From positions 1-64,000 of the forward strand of contig JACJNX010000018.1 in the NCBI GenBank assembly GCA_014695255.1: a stretch of 64,000 nucleotides of DNA. Reading direction: 5' to 3'. How positions within the stretch are numbered: position 1 is the first letter of the stretch; each line of letters starts with the position of its first letter. The notes under the pieces are model-generated. The model had not been told where the DNA came from, made no database searches, and worked only from the letters and a program-made list of their open reading frames with translations. This DNA is from Cyanobacteria bacterium FACHB-63 (GTDB lineage: Bacteria; Cyanobacteriota; Cyanobacteriia; Leptolyngbyales; Leptolyngbyaceae). Both the position numbers and the translations under genes were made by a program. Shown one piece after another: positions 25,797 through 35,727 of this stretch.

Positions 25797-26638
25797 GCGA
25801 TCTCTTCCCCGCCTTGAGCAGTTTCTATTGGCATAACAGATGAAAGCATTAACCTCCGATTAGGATGGATAGGTTGATGCATGTCTACTCGCCAAAAGCG
25901 ATTAGCGAGTAAATGCCGAGCGACCGATAAGCTTAAGCCATGAACCAGCCCAAGTTGGTCATCACAAATTGCTGCAATGTCTGCTAAAGAATCTTGCGAT
26001 TGGAGTACCAGCGGAGTCATAACTGTAAAAATCCGTAAGACATCATGAGAAGTTAGAGATGGTAAGTCCGTAACATGTAGAAAAGGATGTAACCACTTGA
26101 CATTCTCAGCAACAGTGCCTGGAATATCTCGTTCAGTCACAATTCCCCAATCAATACCTCGTTGCTTCCAGTAACATCGCTCAATTTCCAGCTTTTCCAA
26201 ATTGCGCTGTGATTGTAAGTCCTTTACGCACTTAATCGCTCTTGCTTGTTCAACGATTTTAGTTTTCTGCTGAACTGTGACTTGAAAGTCGGTGGTCATT
26301 ACTACTGGCTCTTTAGTTCGTGGGTCTGTAGGGTGATTTACGCCACATTGTTCTGCGATCGCCAACGTTTCTTTCAGTGGCAGTAGAGGGAACTGCTCAC
26401 GAATATCCAGAACAACAGGCGACCAGTCCAGCACATAAAAGAAACTGGTTTCCAATTCACTGAGGAGATGATGAACTCTATCTGTTTTCCAGCCTTTAAT
26501 CCGACTAGAAAGCCCTTGTGAGGGAACATCTTGAATGTGTATCCAGGGACTGTAATTCGCTCCCTTCCCTTGACCCCGCCCTTCCTTTAAACGATTTTTG
26601 ATCGTCGCTGCGGTAGTATCACGCTTGCGCTTAGCCAT
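25793..26638 (-). CDS. tnsA: Endonuclease TnsA, 5'-end cutting subunit
   Basis: This 281-residue protein has the TnsA restriction-like fold: Glu in SELETSFFYVLDW, Asp in VVMTTDFQV and Lys in QARAIKCVKDL. Length is close to Tn7 TnsA (273). TnsA cuts the 5' ends so that the element moves by cut-and-paste rather than by cointegrate. It is a separate gene here, not fused to tnsB as in several I-B CRISPR-associated transposons. It is the outermost gene, 78 bp from the first right-end TnsB site. Confidence 0.94.
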   Translation of the reverse strand: MAKRKRDTTAATIKNRLKEGRGQGKGANYSPWIHIQDVPSQGLSSRIKGWKTDRVHHLLSELETSFFYVLDWSPVVLDIREQFPLLPLKETLAIAEQCGVNHPTDPRTKEPVVMTTDFQVTVQQKTKIVEQARAIKCVKDLQSQRNLEKLEIERCYWKQRGIDWGIVTERDIPGTVAENVKWLHPFLHVTDLPSLTSHDVLRIFTVMTPLVLQSQDSLADIAAICDDQLGLVHGLSLSVARHLLANRFWRVDMHQPIHPNRRLMLSSVMPIETAQGGEEIA

Positions 26639-26715
26639 TGCTTGCCCTCCTTCAATATTTGGCAGAAGCTAATGAGCCACAGTTTGAAGCACCAACAAAA
26701 AAGCCATACACCAGC

Positions 26716-26802
26716 AGTGTACAGCTTTATTTGCTGGTGTACAACTTTAGCAATCAGTGTAATACTTTATTTGCTAGTGTACAACTTTATTTTCAATTTA
26801 CA
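26716..26802. repeat. Transposon right end with four abutting TnsB-type sites
   Basis: Four 20-bp sites at exact 20-bp spacing start at 26716, 26736, 26756 and 26776, each like AGTGTACAACTTTATTTGCT. The terminal ATTTACA ends at 26802. Overlapping or abutting sites at the right end only are the Tn7 pattern. These sites also cover the region upstream of tnsA, so TnsB bound here could repress the tns operon, as described for Tn7. Confidence 0.92.
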
Positions 26803-26825
26803 CCTAACATTTGCACAAGTGACTG
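26803..26825. other. attTn7 junction and target duplication
   Basis: The 23 bases between the right end and the glmS stop. The first five (CCTAA) match ACTAA at 1089-1093 except at one position, the expected 5-bp Tn7 duplication with one later change. TnsD would bind the adjoining last codons of glmS. Confidence 0.8.
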
Positions 26826-28712
26826 CTATTCCACAGTGACGCTCTTTGCTAGGTTGCGTGGCTGATCAACATCTAACCCACGTCGTGCTGCAATATGATA
26901 TGCCAGCAATTGCAGCGGAATCACTGTAAGAATAGGTGATAGCATTTCATCGACATGGGGAACAGGAATTAAGGTATCGAAGGTATCTGCTGCGTCTTGC
27001 TCATCCATCGGAGTAACACCGATCAATCTTGCATCTCGCGCTCGTGCTTCCTGGGCATTTGATAACACTTTCTCAAATACCAATCCAGGCATCGCGATCG
27101 TCACGACCGGAACCTTCGCATCTAATAATGCAATCGGGCCGTGCTTCATTTCACCTGCGGGATAGCCTTCTGCGTGAATATAGCTAATCTCTTTGAGTTT
27201 TAATGCTCCTTCTAGAGCGATCGGGAAGTTGATGCCGCGTCCTAAGAAGATAAAGTCTTGTGTTTCAGCAAAATCGTGGGCAAGTTCTTCGATGTAGCGC
27301 TCTTGGCTTTCGAGGATTATTTCAATTTGTGCGGGGAGTTGACGCAATCCCTCGATCAGTTGTTCAAGAGCGTCGGGCGATTTTGCTTGGCGGCGGAAGG
27401 TCAGATCGATCGCCAAAGCGTAAAACGCCATCACCTGAGCGACAAAGGTTTTGGTTGCTGCAACACCGATTTCAATACCTGCATGAGTTTCGATGATGTT
27501 GGGGACGAGCTGACCGAGTGAGCTTTCGGGACGGTTAGTGATCCCCAGTAATCTAGCTTCTAGATCGGTGCTGAGTGTAGCTCGACGATCTTTTTCCATT
27601 GCTAATGCTGCCAAAGTATCCGCAGTTTCACCAGACTGAGTGACTCCGATCGTTAAAGTATTCGGAGTGAGGGGTGAGGCAGAATAGCGGTACTCAGACG
27701 CATAATGCACTGAAGTTGGAACTCCGGCTAATTGTTCTAGCAGGTATTTTCCAACTAAGCCAGCGTGCCAACTGGTGCCGCAAGCAATCACTTGAATCTG
27801 TTGCAGATTGTCGAGCAATGTGCCAGGAAAGCTCAGCTTTACAGGAGAGGTCGCGGTGGCGGCTGTCCAATGGGTATCAAAATAAGCCTCTAAACAAGCC
27901 CTGACCACTCCGGGCTGCTCATAAATTTCTTTGAGCATATAGTGTTTGAAGCCTTGCTTCTCGACCATCACTGGATTCACATCTAAGGTGCGAGGCTTTT
28001 TCTTCAGACGTTGCCCTTCAAAGCTGTAAATTTCAACGCCGATCGGTGTCATTCTAGCGAGTTCACCGTTTTCGAGATTCAGCACAGCGCGAGTGTAGGG
28101 AATCAAAGCAGGCGTATCAGATGCACAGTAGAATTCACCTTGGCCAAAGCCGAGAACCACGGGCGCTTGCTGACGCGCAACGATTAATTCATCGGGATAG
28201 TCCGCGCAAATCACCGCGATCGCAAATGCTCCCTCTAATTGTTTCACGACTCGCCGCACCGCTTCGAGCAAAGGGAACTCAACCGAGAATTCTGCCTTGC
28301 TCAGTTCTTCGGCAATCAAATGGGGAATAACTTCGGTATCGGTGTCTGAGCGAAATTCAGTCCCGCGACTTTTTAAGGCTTCGCGCAGCTCGCGATAGTT
28401 TTCGATAATGCCGTTTTGAATCACCGCGATCCGCATGTTCGTATCCATGTGGGGATGGGCGTTGTATTCTTCGGGCTTGCCGTGGGTTGCCCAGCGAGTA
28501 TGAGCGATTCCGGTACGGGCGGGATTGGTTTCGCCTGCAAGTTTTTCTTCGAGATTGTGGAGCTTGCCTTTTGCCCGGACACAGTGAATTTCACCGTCTA
28601 AGATTGTTGCAATCCCGGCAGAATCGTAGCCCCGATATTCCAATTTCCGAAGCCCTTCGAGTAGGATTCCACTCGCTTCTTGAGTGCCGATATACCCGAC
28701 AATTCCGCACAT
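26826..28712 (-). CDS. glmS: Glutamine-fructose-6-phosphate aminotransferase GlmS
   Basis: This 628-residue enzyme makes glucosamine-6-phosphate, the first step to UDP-GlcNAc for peptidoglycan. It starts MCGIVGYIG with the nucleophilic Cys2 of the glutaminase domain (residues 1-240), followed by two SIS sugar-phosphate domains (CGTSWHAG and SQSGETADT motifs), and ends with the canonical DQPRNLAKSVTVE. It is intact: the transposon lies wholly beyond its stop. Its last codons form the TnsD recognition site, which is why the element sits here. Confidence 0.98.
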   Translation of the reverse strand: MCGIVGYIGTQEASGILLEGLRKLEYRGYDSAGIATILDGEIHCVRAKGKLHNLEEKLAGETNPARTGIAHTRWATHGKPEEYNAHPHMDTNMRIAVIQNGIIENYRELREALKSRGTEFRSDTDTEVIPHLIAEELSKAEFSVEFPLLEAVRRVVKQLEGAFAIAVICADYPDELIVARQQAPVVLGFGQGEFYCASDTPALIPYTRAVLNLENGELARMTPIGVEIYSFEGQRLKKKPRTLDVNPVMVEKQGFKHYMLKEIYEQPGVVRACLEAYFDTHWTAATATSPVKLSFPGTLLDNLQQIQVIACGTSWHAGLVGKYLLEQLAGVPTSVHYASEYRYSASPLTPNTLTIGVTQSGETADTLAALAMEKDRRATLSTDLEARLLGITNRPESSLGQLVPNIIETHAGIEIGVAATKTFVAQVMAFYALAIDLTFRRQAKSPDALEQLIEGLRQLPAQIEIILESQERYIEELAHDFAETQDFIFLGRGINFPIALEGALKLKEISYIHAEGYPAGEMKHGPIALLDAKVPVVTIAMPGLVFEKVLSNAQEARARDARLIGVTPMDEQDAADTFDTLIPVPHVDEMLSPILTVIPLQLLAYHIAARRGLDVDQPRNLAKSVTVE

Positions 28713-28821
28713 AGCTCACTCCTTAGGGACGTTATCCCCGATAATTTAGCCTGAGTTTTGGCAAGATACCAGATAAAGTTTGGACATTTCGTAATTGCTC
28801 GCAAGAGAATTTATAGAAATA

Positions 28822-29994
28822 CTATCGTTTCAGCAATTGTTTCACGGTTTCTAGATACTCAGGTGCGATCGTAATCCCAGAACCCGGAGTCGGATCAATG
28901 ACAAAATCGCCGATCGTGTCGATCGCACGTTCGTTAATGGCATCAATCAGAAGTTCGGGCATGGTCAAATTGGCTTCGGCAATTTGCTTTAGGGTGGCAT
29001 TGGGGTTTTGTTGGTGAGCGATCGCGCTCAGGGCTTCAAGTTCAGGAGGCTGTAATTGATGCAGAAAGGTTTCCCATTCGGATGGAACTTGGGAGTCGGT
29101 ATCGGGTTCGAGTTCGCGGCGGAGCGTGGAAAGTTCGAGATCGAGATGTTCTTTTTGCACTCGACGATCGAGGATTTGTTGTTCGAGTTGACCGAGTTCA
29201 CCTTGGAGCGAGGAAATTTGGGCTTGGAGATTGCCGATCGCGCCTTGAAGCGATTTTGAGCTACTTTCGACTTGCTGGCGCTTCGGTTCAGCCGAAGCGA
29301 GAAACTGATTTAATTCAGCCCGATATTTTTCTAGTTCTTTGACTTTTGGCTGAAGGGTTGCAATTTGTGTGTCTAATTGTTGTCTCTGAGAGAGTAACGC
29401 ATTCACTTCTTTTGTGAGGTCGGCTTTTTGGCTTTGCAGTTCTGCAAGTTGTGCTTGGAATTGATTCAGTTGTGCTTGCGTGGTTTTTAGACCCAGTTCA
29501 GCCCGCTGCTTTGCGGATAGGGTTGCAGAAAGTGATTTATTCAGTTCGGCTTCTTTTTGTTCGAGTTCTTGTAGCTTGGTTTGTAGCGCGTAAATTTGAT
29601 TTGCGGGTGAGGCTTGCGGAGAAGTGAGATTCCAGCTTAATTCTTCTTTTTGCTGCCAAAGATTTGAACTTTGGATCTGGAGATTTCGCAGTTGGGTTTG
29701 CAGTGCGTTTAAACCATTGGAAACTTGATCGCGCTCCTGAGTCATCAGAACCAGCGATTCGTAAGTTTCAGCCCGCCGCCGTTTTAGCGCCCGAATATGT
29801 GCGGTTATTTCTTCCGATCGTCGATACAGTGCTTGGCGATGTTGATTTTCTGTGATTGCCGCTCCGACGAGGCTTGCAAACAGCGTCACGACACTATTGA
29901 TTACTGATGTCCCAACGTTGCGTGTGATCAGCAAACTAATTGCAAAACTCACACTCAAGGCAATGAGACTCAGTAATAAACGACTTTTGAACAT
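28822..29994 (-). CDS. Membrane-anchored long coiled-coil protein
   Basis: This 390-residue protein has two hydrophobic segments at its N-terminus (residues about 5-22 and 30-46), then an uninterrupted coiled coil of about 230 residues rich in Gln, Leu and Glu (for example ELQSQKADLTKEVNALLSQR). A compact C-terminal domain (residues about 310-390) contains repeats of the type ...LTMPELLIDAINERA. A tethered scaffold or septum-linked protein would fit this layout, but no family function is known to me. It stands alone between glmS and an MFS gene on the same strand. Confidence 0.85.
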   Translation of the reverse strand: MFKSRLLLSLIALSVSFAISLLITRNVGTSVINSVVTLFASLVGAAITENQHRQALYRRSEEITAHIRALKRRRAETYESLVLMTQERDQVSNGLNALQTQLRNLQIQSSNLWQQKEELSWNLTSPQASPANQIYALQTKLQELEQKEAELNKSLSATLSAKQRAELGLKTTQAQLNQFQAQLAELQSQKADLTKEVNALLSQRQQLDTQIATLQPKVKELEKYRAELNQFLASAEPKRQQVESSSKSLQGAIGNLQAQISSLQGELGQLEQQILDRRVQKEHLDLELSTLRRELEPDTDSQVPSEWETFLHQLQPPELEALSAIAHQQNPNATLKQIAEANLTMPELLIDAINERAIDTIGDFVIDPTPGSGITIAPEYLETVKQLLKR

Positions 29995-30001
29995 AGTGCG
30001 G

Positions 30002-31240
30002 TTACGCGGAAGGGCTGTGCCTGATCATTTTATCTAACACCTGTAAAATCAGAACCGCGATCGCAACGGTTGCCACCAAAACCAGCCAGTAACCACTGGC
30101 GATCGTCCTGGTTTGATCGAGTGCCCAACCGCCGATCGGTGGCCCGATAAAGTACCCCAGCGCCCAGCACTGAGAGTTTACAGCTAAATACACCCCCCGC
30201 AGCGATTCGGGCGCAATATCAACCACCAGTGATGCTGCCGAAGGCATATAGGTAACGATCGCCAATGCCAACATTGCAAACGTCGCGATCGCCCATCCTA
30301 AGTGCATTTGTGATACCGCTCCGGTTGCCCAAACCAGAGAGAATGCTGCTGCCCAAAATCCTGCTGAGATCATCAAGACCTGAGTTCGACTAAATCGGTT
30401 GAGAAATCGAGCGATCGGCAACTGCGCCAACACTGAAAGCGTTAGATAGCCCGTGTATAGTGCGCTGATTGTTGCTGGTTCAAAGCCTTTGTCCGGGGTA
30501 ATACGCACAATGTTAGTTAGATATAGCGGCAAAGCACTATCAATCTGCACAATGTAAGTTGTAAACATTGTATTGACGATCGCAAAAATCATCAATCGGC
30601 GATCGCTGAGTGCGATTTTCCATCCGCTCCATTGAGAATGTGGACTAATTGATCGCTTTGTCTCTTTGATCAGCCAGTAAATGACAACAAAAAACACCAA
30701 GAATGAAATGCCATCAATCACAAACAAGGCTCGATACAATCCTGTTGCGCTGATCAACAATCCGCCGAGAACCACTCCGATGCCTAATCCCAGAGCATCG
30801 GACAAGCGTGTGATCGAGTAGGCTTCATTGCGCTGCTCTGGTGTGGTTAAATCTGCGACTACGGCTTCTGTGGCGGGCCAATAGGTTCCTGTTCCAAGAC
30901 CCATCAACAAGTTACCCAACACAAAGGTTGGAAAGTCATAAGCGATCGCCAGTGCAAAAGACGCGATCGCGCTAATCAGTGCCGACAGGAGTAAAGTTCT
31001 TCTCCGTCCCCAGAACTTAGAATCTGCAAATGTCCCACCCAAAGCACGACCCACGACTCCCGAAACGGCTGCGCTCCCAATTCCGATTCCTACTGAGGTT
31101 GCGGACAGTCCGACCTGATTGACAAAGAAAATCGGTGCGTAAAATAGCGTGAACCCTGTTCCAACTTGAGACAACAATCGCCCAAATGCGAGTAACCAAA
31201 CTTGGGGCTGAAGACGCGGCAGAAATCCCATGAAACCCAA
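30002..31240 (-). CDS. Major facilitator superfamily transporter
   Basis: This 412-residue protein has twelve predicted membrane helices and the MFS loop 2-3 motif region (GRALGGTFADSKFWGRRRTLL). A second signature appears after helix 4 (GTGTYWPATEAVVADLTTPEQR), which resembles drug or sugar exporters of the MFS-1 group. Substrate cannot be told. Start chosen at the MGFMGFLPR ATG. It ends just before the coiled-coil gene starts (seven bases), so the two may be cotranscribed. Confidence 0.9.
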   Translation of the reverse strand: MGFMGFLPRLQPQVWLLAFGRLLSQVGTGFTLFYAPIFFVNQVGLSATSVGIGIGSAAVSGVVGRALGGTFADSKFWGRRRTLLLSALISAIASFALAIAYDFPTFVLGNLLMGLGTGTYWPATEAVVADLTTPEQRNEAYSITRLSDALGLGIGVVLGGLLISATGLYRALFVIDGISFLVFFVVIYWLIKETKRSISPHSQWSGWKIALSDRRLMIFAIVNTMFTTYIVQIDSALPLYLTNIVRITPDKGFEPATISALYTGYLTLSVLAQLPIARFLNRFSRTQVLMISAGFWAAAFSLVWATGAVSQMHLGWAIATFAMLALAIVTYMPSAASLVVDIAPESLRGVYLAVNSQCWALGYFIGPPIGGWALDQTRTIASGYWLVLVATVAIAVLILQVLDKMIRHSPSA

Positions 31241-31533
31241 ACTCTTTCAATACTGATGTTCAGTGTAGTGGAGAAATCTAGTGGTTCAATCCATTCTAGT
31301 TGGGGTTCCTGTTCCTCTAAAATTGCAGCTTAATTTGTGAATCTCGCACAGTTGGAGGTCTGCAATGTCTTCATTGTTCCTCCACTAGCTTGAGCAAAAA
31401 ACAAATGTGGTAGATGATCGATTCATTGCATCGGCGATCGTGGCGGCAGAATTAATCGTCACGATCATGTGCAACATTCGCAGATCGAATTGGTATGAGG
31501 AAGCAACGCTCTTATAAGTCGATTTGATGAACC
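31241..31533. other. Intergenic region, no gene seen
   Basis: About 290 bp between the MFS start and the aspS terminator. It should hold the MFS promoter. Short frames only; no RNA gene recognised. Confidence 0.5.
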
Positions 31534-31561
31534 AAAAATCCCCACCGTAGAACGACGGGGA
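31534..31561 (-). terminator. aspS terminator
   Basis: On the minus strand CCCCGTC pairs with GGTGGGG around a seven-base loop, followed by ATTTTT, 29 bases past the aspS stop. Confidence 0.7.
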
Positions 31562-31589
31562 GTGTCAAATCTGTAGACGACAAAAAGAA

Positions 31590-33386
31590 TCAAGATGCGC
31601 CTGGTTTGGGCTTGACAGTAGACGCAACGTGCAACTCTTTCAATTGTTTGTCATCGACGCTAGAAGGAGCGCTGGTGAGTAGACATCGAGCTTGCTGCGT
31701 TTTCGGAAAGGCAATCACATCGCGAATCGACTCTTCACCGGATAACAGCATCACCCAGCGATCGATGCCGTATGCCAATCCTCCATGCGGCGGTGCGCCA
31801 TATTCAAACGCTTCGAGCAAGAAGCCAAATTTATTTTGGGCTTCTTCGGCAGAAATACCGATCGTTTCAAACACTTTCGCCTGTAGTTCAGGCTGATGAA
31901 TCCGCACACTGCCACCACCGACTTCAAAGCCGTTAAAGGCTAAGTCGTATGCCTGAGCGCGAGCATTTTTGAGGTCATCGACATCCTCTGGGTGCGGCGC
32001 TGTAAAGGGATGGTGCAGCGCTTCCAAACGTTTCTCGTCGGCATTCCACTCAAACATCGGGAAATCGACCACCCAAAGCAAGTTCATCTTGTCAGGATCA
32101 ATCATGCCGAGTTCGTTGCCGAGATACTGACGTAAGCGATCGAGTGTTTTATTCACCGTCGCCGCATCGCCTGCTGCAAACAATAGCAAATGTCCCGGTT
32201 TTGCTGCGGTGCGGGTGAGAATTTCTTGCTTCTGAGCTTCGGTGAGGTTGTCTTTGATGGCTCCGATCGTATCAATCTCGCCGTCTTCGCGAACCCGAAT
32301 ATAAGCAAGTCCCCGCGCTCCGGCTTCTGAGGCTTCTTTGAACACATCACCACCGGGCTTAATCCGCACATTCGAGATCGCATCATTACCGTTGGGAATC
32401 GGTAGAATTTTGACTAATCCGCCTTTTTTCACCGCATCTGAAAAGACTTTGAAGCCAGAGTCTTGCACCACATCAGACACATTCACAAGCTCTAAACCGA
32501 ATCGAGTATCGGGCTTGTCGCTACCGTAACGATCCATTGCTTCTGCATAGGTCAAACGCGGGAACGGACGCGGGATTTCAACCCCTTTGATCGTCTTGAT
32601 AAGGTGACAAACCAGCCTTTCATTTAGATCCAGAATCTCATCCTGGGTCATAAAGCTCATTTCCATATCAAGCTGCGTAAATTCAGGCTGACGTTCTGCC
32701 CGCAAGTCTTCATCGCGGAAGCATCGAGCGATTTGATAATAGCGATCGAGTCCCGACACCATCAACAATTGCTTAAATAACTGCGGCGACTGAGGCAAGG
32801 CAAACCATTCACCCGGATTCACCCGCGACGGAACTAGGTAATCCCGCGCTCCTTCGGGGGTCGATCGCGTCAAAATTGGCGTTTCCACTTCGACAAAGCC
32901 TTCTGTGTCTTCGAGGAAGCGTCGCATCGATTTGATTAACTGATGCCGCACTTGCAGATTGCGACTCATGCGATCGCGTCTCAAGTCCAGATAGCGATAT
33001 CTCAGCCGTAACTCTTCACGCACCGATTCGGTGTCTGCGGCAGACACTTGGAAGGGCAACTGCTTGCGAACACTGTTGAGAATTTCAATTTCATCAGCGT
33101 AAATCTCGATTTCGCCAGTTGGAATCTTTGAATTGAGCGATTCATCTGGACGCTTAGTGACTCGTCCGATGATTTTGATCACATATTCATTTCGCAGATC
33201 GCCTGCTGCTTTGTAAGAATTCGGAGTGCGTTCGGGATCGCTGACCACTTGCACAATGCCTTCACGATCGCGCAAATCAATAAAAATCACATACCCGTGG
33301 TCGCGTCGGCGATCGACCCATCCGAAAAGAGTGACCGTTTCACCAATGTTGCTCGCTCGAAGTTGACCACAGTACAGGGTACGCAT
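31590..33386 (-). CDS. aspS: Aspartyl-tRNA synthetase
   Basis: This 598-residue class II synthetase has an N-terminal OB-fold anticodon-binding domain ([20 protein letters not shown]), motif 2 ([19 protein letters not shown]), a bacterial GAD insertion domain (residues about 290-420), and motif 3 ([12 protein letters not shown]). Length is typical for bacterial AspRS. Whether it is discriminating or also charges tRNA-Asn cannot be decided by eye. It is monocistronic with its own terminator. Confidence 0.97.
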   Translation of the reverse strand: MRTLYCGQLRASNIGETVTLFGWVDRRRDHGYVIFIDLRDREGIVQVVSDPERTPNSYKAAGDLRNEYVIKIIGRVTKRPDESLNSKIPTGEIEIYADEIEILNSVRKQLPFQVSAADTESVREELRLRYRYLDLRRDRMSRNLQVRHQLIKSMRRFLEDTEGFVEVETPILTRSTPEGARDYLVPSRVNPGEWFALPQSPQLFKQLLMVSGLDRYYQIARCFRDEDLRAERQPEFTQLDMEMSFMTQDEILDLNERLVCHLIKTIKGVEIPRPFPRLTYAEAMDRYGSDKPDTRFGLELVNVSDVVQDSGFKVFSDAVKKGGLVKILPIPNGNDAISNVRIKPGGDVFKEASEAGARGLAYIRVREDGEIDTIGAIKDNLTEAQKQEILTRTAAKPGHLLLFAAGDAATVNKTLDRLRQYLGNELGMIDPDKMNLLWVVDFPMFEWNADEKRLEALHHPFTAPHPEDVDDLKNARAQAYDLAFNGFEVGGGSVRIHQPELQAKVFETIGISAEEAQNKFGFLLEAFEYGAPPHGGLAYGIDRWVMLLSGEESIRDVIAFPKTQQARCLLTSAPSSVDDKQLKELHVASTVKPKPGAS

Positions 33387-33619
33387 ATCGCTTGAAAGGA
33401 GGGTTAAAAATTAGAAAACCTCCTAATTATGCCGTAATCACGACACGATCGCGAACGATATTTCAATCGATTTGACTCAAATCACTCTCCGATCGATGTT
33501 AAGCACCATCACATTTCGTTCCGTTTCTTGGCTCAACCGCTATGGTCATAAGTATGAGGGTTTACTCAGGTAGCGTGTTCTGCGTTAACAATCATGACCA
33601 TTGGATAGAGGCTCATGCT

Positions 33620-34354
33620 ATGGCAACACTAAAACTTGATCAAGAAGCCGCTAGACTGGAAGCCTTAAAACAGTATCGGATTTTAGATACACCTCCAGAG
33701 CAAACATACGATGACTTCACCTTGTTAGCCTCATTTATTTGTGAGGTTCCCATTGCTTTGATCAGTTTGATAGATGCAGAGCGGCAGTGGTTCAAATCCA
33801 AAGTAGGCTTAGAAGTAAGTGAAACCGCACGAGATATCGCATTTTGTCATGCCATCTTGACTCACGAAACTTTGATCGTAAGCGATGCCCTTTTAGACGA
33901 TCGATTTGTGGACAATCCTCTCGTCATCAATGAACCAGGCATTCGGTTTTATGCAGGCGCACCCTTAGTGACACCTGAAGGTCATATTCTGGGTTCTCTT
34001 TGTGTGATCGATCGCAAACCGCGAGTGTTATCCGACATACAGAAAACAGCACTGGAAGCACTGGCACGACAGGTAGTAATCCATCTGGAGTTGAGTCGCG
34101 TTTCGACTCAACTCGCCGAAGCACTCGACAAAATTCATTTGATGGAAGGGCTGGTTCCAATCTGTTCTTACTGCAAAGGGATTCGAGATGATCAGGGGTA
34201 TTGGTCAAGCGTTGAGAAGTTCATCAAGCAGCATTCAGACGTAGAGTTTACTCACGGCATCTGTGATAAATGTATGCAAAAGTATTTCCCCGAAGTGGCA
34301 GAGGTCTTGCGAGGAGACTCTGAGTACGGCGATCGATTCAGGCAGGAAATCTAA
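33620..34354 (+). CDS. GAF-domain sensor protein with C-terminal Cys motif
   Basis: From the ATG at 33620 the product is 244 residues. Residues about 1-160 form a GAF domain of the type that begins EALKQYRILDTPPEQ and contains FYAGAPLVTPEGHILGSLCV. After a short helix comes a Cys-rich module (VPICSYCKGIRDDQGYW...GICDKCMQKYFPE), which often follows GAF or receiver domains in bacterial signalling proteins and may bind metal. No output catalytic domain is present. An upstream ATG at 33542 is open but lacks homology. Confidence 0.85.
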   Translation: MATLKLDQEAARLEALKQYRILDTPPEQTYDDFTLLASFICEVPIALISLIDAERQWFKSKVGLEVSETARDIAFCHAILTHETLIVSDALLDDRFVDNPLVINEPGIRFYAGAPLVTPEGHILGSLCVIDRKPRVLSDIQKTALEALARQVVIHLELSRVSTQLAEALDKIHLMEGLVPICSYCKGIRDDQGYWSSVEKFIKQHSDVEFTHGICDKCMQKYFPEVAEVLRGDSEYGDRFRQEI

Positions 34355-34402
34355 AGCAGCACGATCGGGATTTAGATAGTAAACTCGTTCTTACTGATCG
34401 TT

Positions 34403-35662
34403 ATGAATGCTATGCCGCGATTTCTTCATCTTGCCGATGTTCACCTGGGTTACGATCGCTATAACAGCAAAGAACGCACCAAGGATTTCTTCTTAGCGTT
34501 TCAGGATGCGTTGGTGAAATATGCAATTGACTCCCAAGTCGATTTTGTGGTCATTGCAGGTGATCTGTTTGAACATCGCATTATTCAGCCGAACATTCTT
34601 AATCAAGCAAAGATTTGTTTACAACAGCTAAAAGAGGCGCACATTCCGGTGATTGCGATCGAAGGTAATCATGATAATCGTCCCTATGGCATCTCGACTA
34701 ACTGGCTGAAATATTTAGCAGACGATGAATTAGTGATTTTGCTAGAACCCGATCGGGCTGAAACCGGAGGCGTGATTTATGAGATGTGGAATGGTGAGGC
34801 GGGCGGATACATTGATCTCGATTGTGGCGTGAGAGTATTGGGATCGCGCTGGTATGGAGCCTCTGCACCCAGGGCCGTGGAGCAATTAGCCGAAGCGATT
34901 CAACAACTTCCACCCAGTCCGGGACATACGGTAATGCTATTCCATCAAGGGCTAGAAGGTCAGATCGCACGCTATCAAGGCGCGATGCGATACACAGACT
35001 TATTGCCGCTTAGAGAGGCAGGCGTTGATTATCTTGCGCTCGGACATATTCACAAAAGCTATGTCGAGCAAGGCTGGATTTTTAATCCTGGATCAACAGA
35101 AGCAAACAGCGTGGAAGAAGCAAACTACGATCGTGGTGTGTTTCTCGTTGAACTGAGTGATCAGGGCATTGCTGCTCAGTTAAAGACAGACTATTATCAG
35201 CGTCCGTGGGTGCGACTGAAGCTAAAAGTACGGGGGCAAGAAAGCACCGAAGACATTGAACAAGGCGCGATCGCATTAATTGAAGCCGCGATTCGATCCG
35301 GTGAACTTCAGCCAGAGGATCAGCCAATGGTCGAACTCCGAATCGAAGGGCAAGTCGGATTCGATCGTCTAGAGCTAGATACCCGCAAGCTTCAACAAGA
35401 CTTACAACAGTTAAGTCAAGCCTTAGTATTTTTGCTCAAATATGAGGCGGATTCTGTCGGATATGCGTCTCCATTAGCGGAAGATGCGAGTCGGACTCAA
35501 ATCGAACAGGAAGTCTTTACAGATTTATTAGCCGCACACAATCACTATAAAAATCGCGCTCCGGAGTTAGCGAAAGGATTGATCGGGCTGAAAGAAATGC
35601 AGTTGGAGGAGCGATCAGAAACCGAGCTTTATGAGTTTGTCGAGGAGCTTCTAGGCGCTTAA
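34403..35662 (+). CDS. SbcD/Mre11-like DNA repair metallophosphoesterase
   Basis: This 419-residue protein has all metallophosphoesterase motifs: LHLADVHLGYD, VVIAGDLFEH, IEGNHDNRP and LGHIHKSYV. The C-terminal third is a capping region typical of SbcD/YhaO proteins. It would be a manganese-dependent nuclease acting on DNA ends. No sbcC partner is adjacent. A hairpin lies after the stop. Confidence 0.9.
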   Translation: MNAMPRFLHLADVHLGYDRYNSKERTKDFFLAFQDALVKYAIDSQVDFVVIAGDLFEHRIIQPNILNQAKICLQQLKEAHIPVIAIEGNHDNRPYGISTNWLKYLADDELVILLEPDRAETGGVIYEMWNGEAGGYIDLDCGVRVLGSRWYGASAPRAVEQLAEAIQQLPPSPGHTVMLFHQGLEGQIARYQGAMRYTDLLPLREAGVDYLALGHIHKSYVEQGWIFNPGSTEANSVEEANYDRGVFLVELSDQGIAAQLKTDYYQRPWVRLKLKVRGQESTEDIEQGAIALIEAAIRSGELQPEDQPMVELRIEGQVGFDRLELDTRKLQQDLQQLSQALVFLLKYEADSVGYASPLAEDASRTQIEQEVFTDLLAAHNHYKNRAPELAKGLIGLKEMQLEERSETELYEFVEELLGA

Positions 35663-35683
35663 GCGAGTTCAAATTAAAAGGCT

Positions 35684-35714
35684 GAGCCGCTTTCTATCAA
35701 AACAGAAGCGGCTC
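35684..35714. terminator. Hairpin between convergent genes
   Basis: GAGCCGCTT pairs with AAGCGGCTC around a 13-base loop, placed between the convergent SbcD-like and RND genes. It lacks a strong T-run but likely ends transcription from one or both sides. Confidence 0.55.
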
Positions 35715-35727
35715 GTCGATCGTTTCC

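Larger units (their letters stand above)
1094..26802. mobile_element. Complete Tn7-like transposon carrying CRISPR-Cas and pAgo
   Basis: Both ends can be read. The left end begins TGTAAGCTGAAAATAAAG and the right end, read inward, begins TGTAAATTGAAAATAAAG. The left end has three separated TnsB-type sites and the right end four abutting ones, the same asymmetry as Tn7. The flanking five bases are ACTAA on the left and CCTAA on the right, a target duplication with one mismatch. The right end lies 23 bp from the glmS stop, the attTn7 spacing known for Tn7. Genes tnsA-B-C-D-E lie at the right end with tnsA outermost, as in Tn7. The cargo (1331-18400) is a CRISPR array, a full cas operon, pAgo plus nuclease, and a regulator pair, with IS debris at the cargo/tns boundary. 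TnsC is split, so current mobility is uncertain. Confidence 0.93.
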
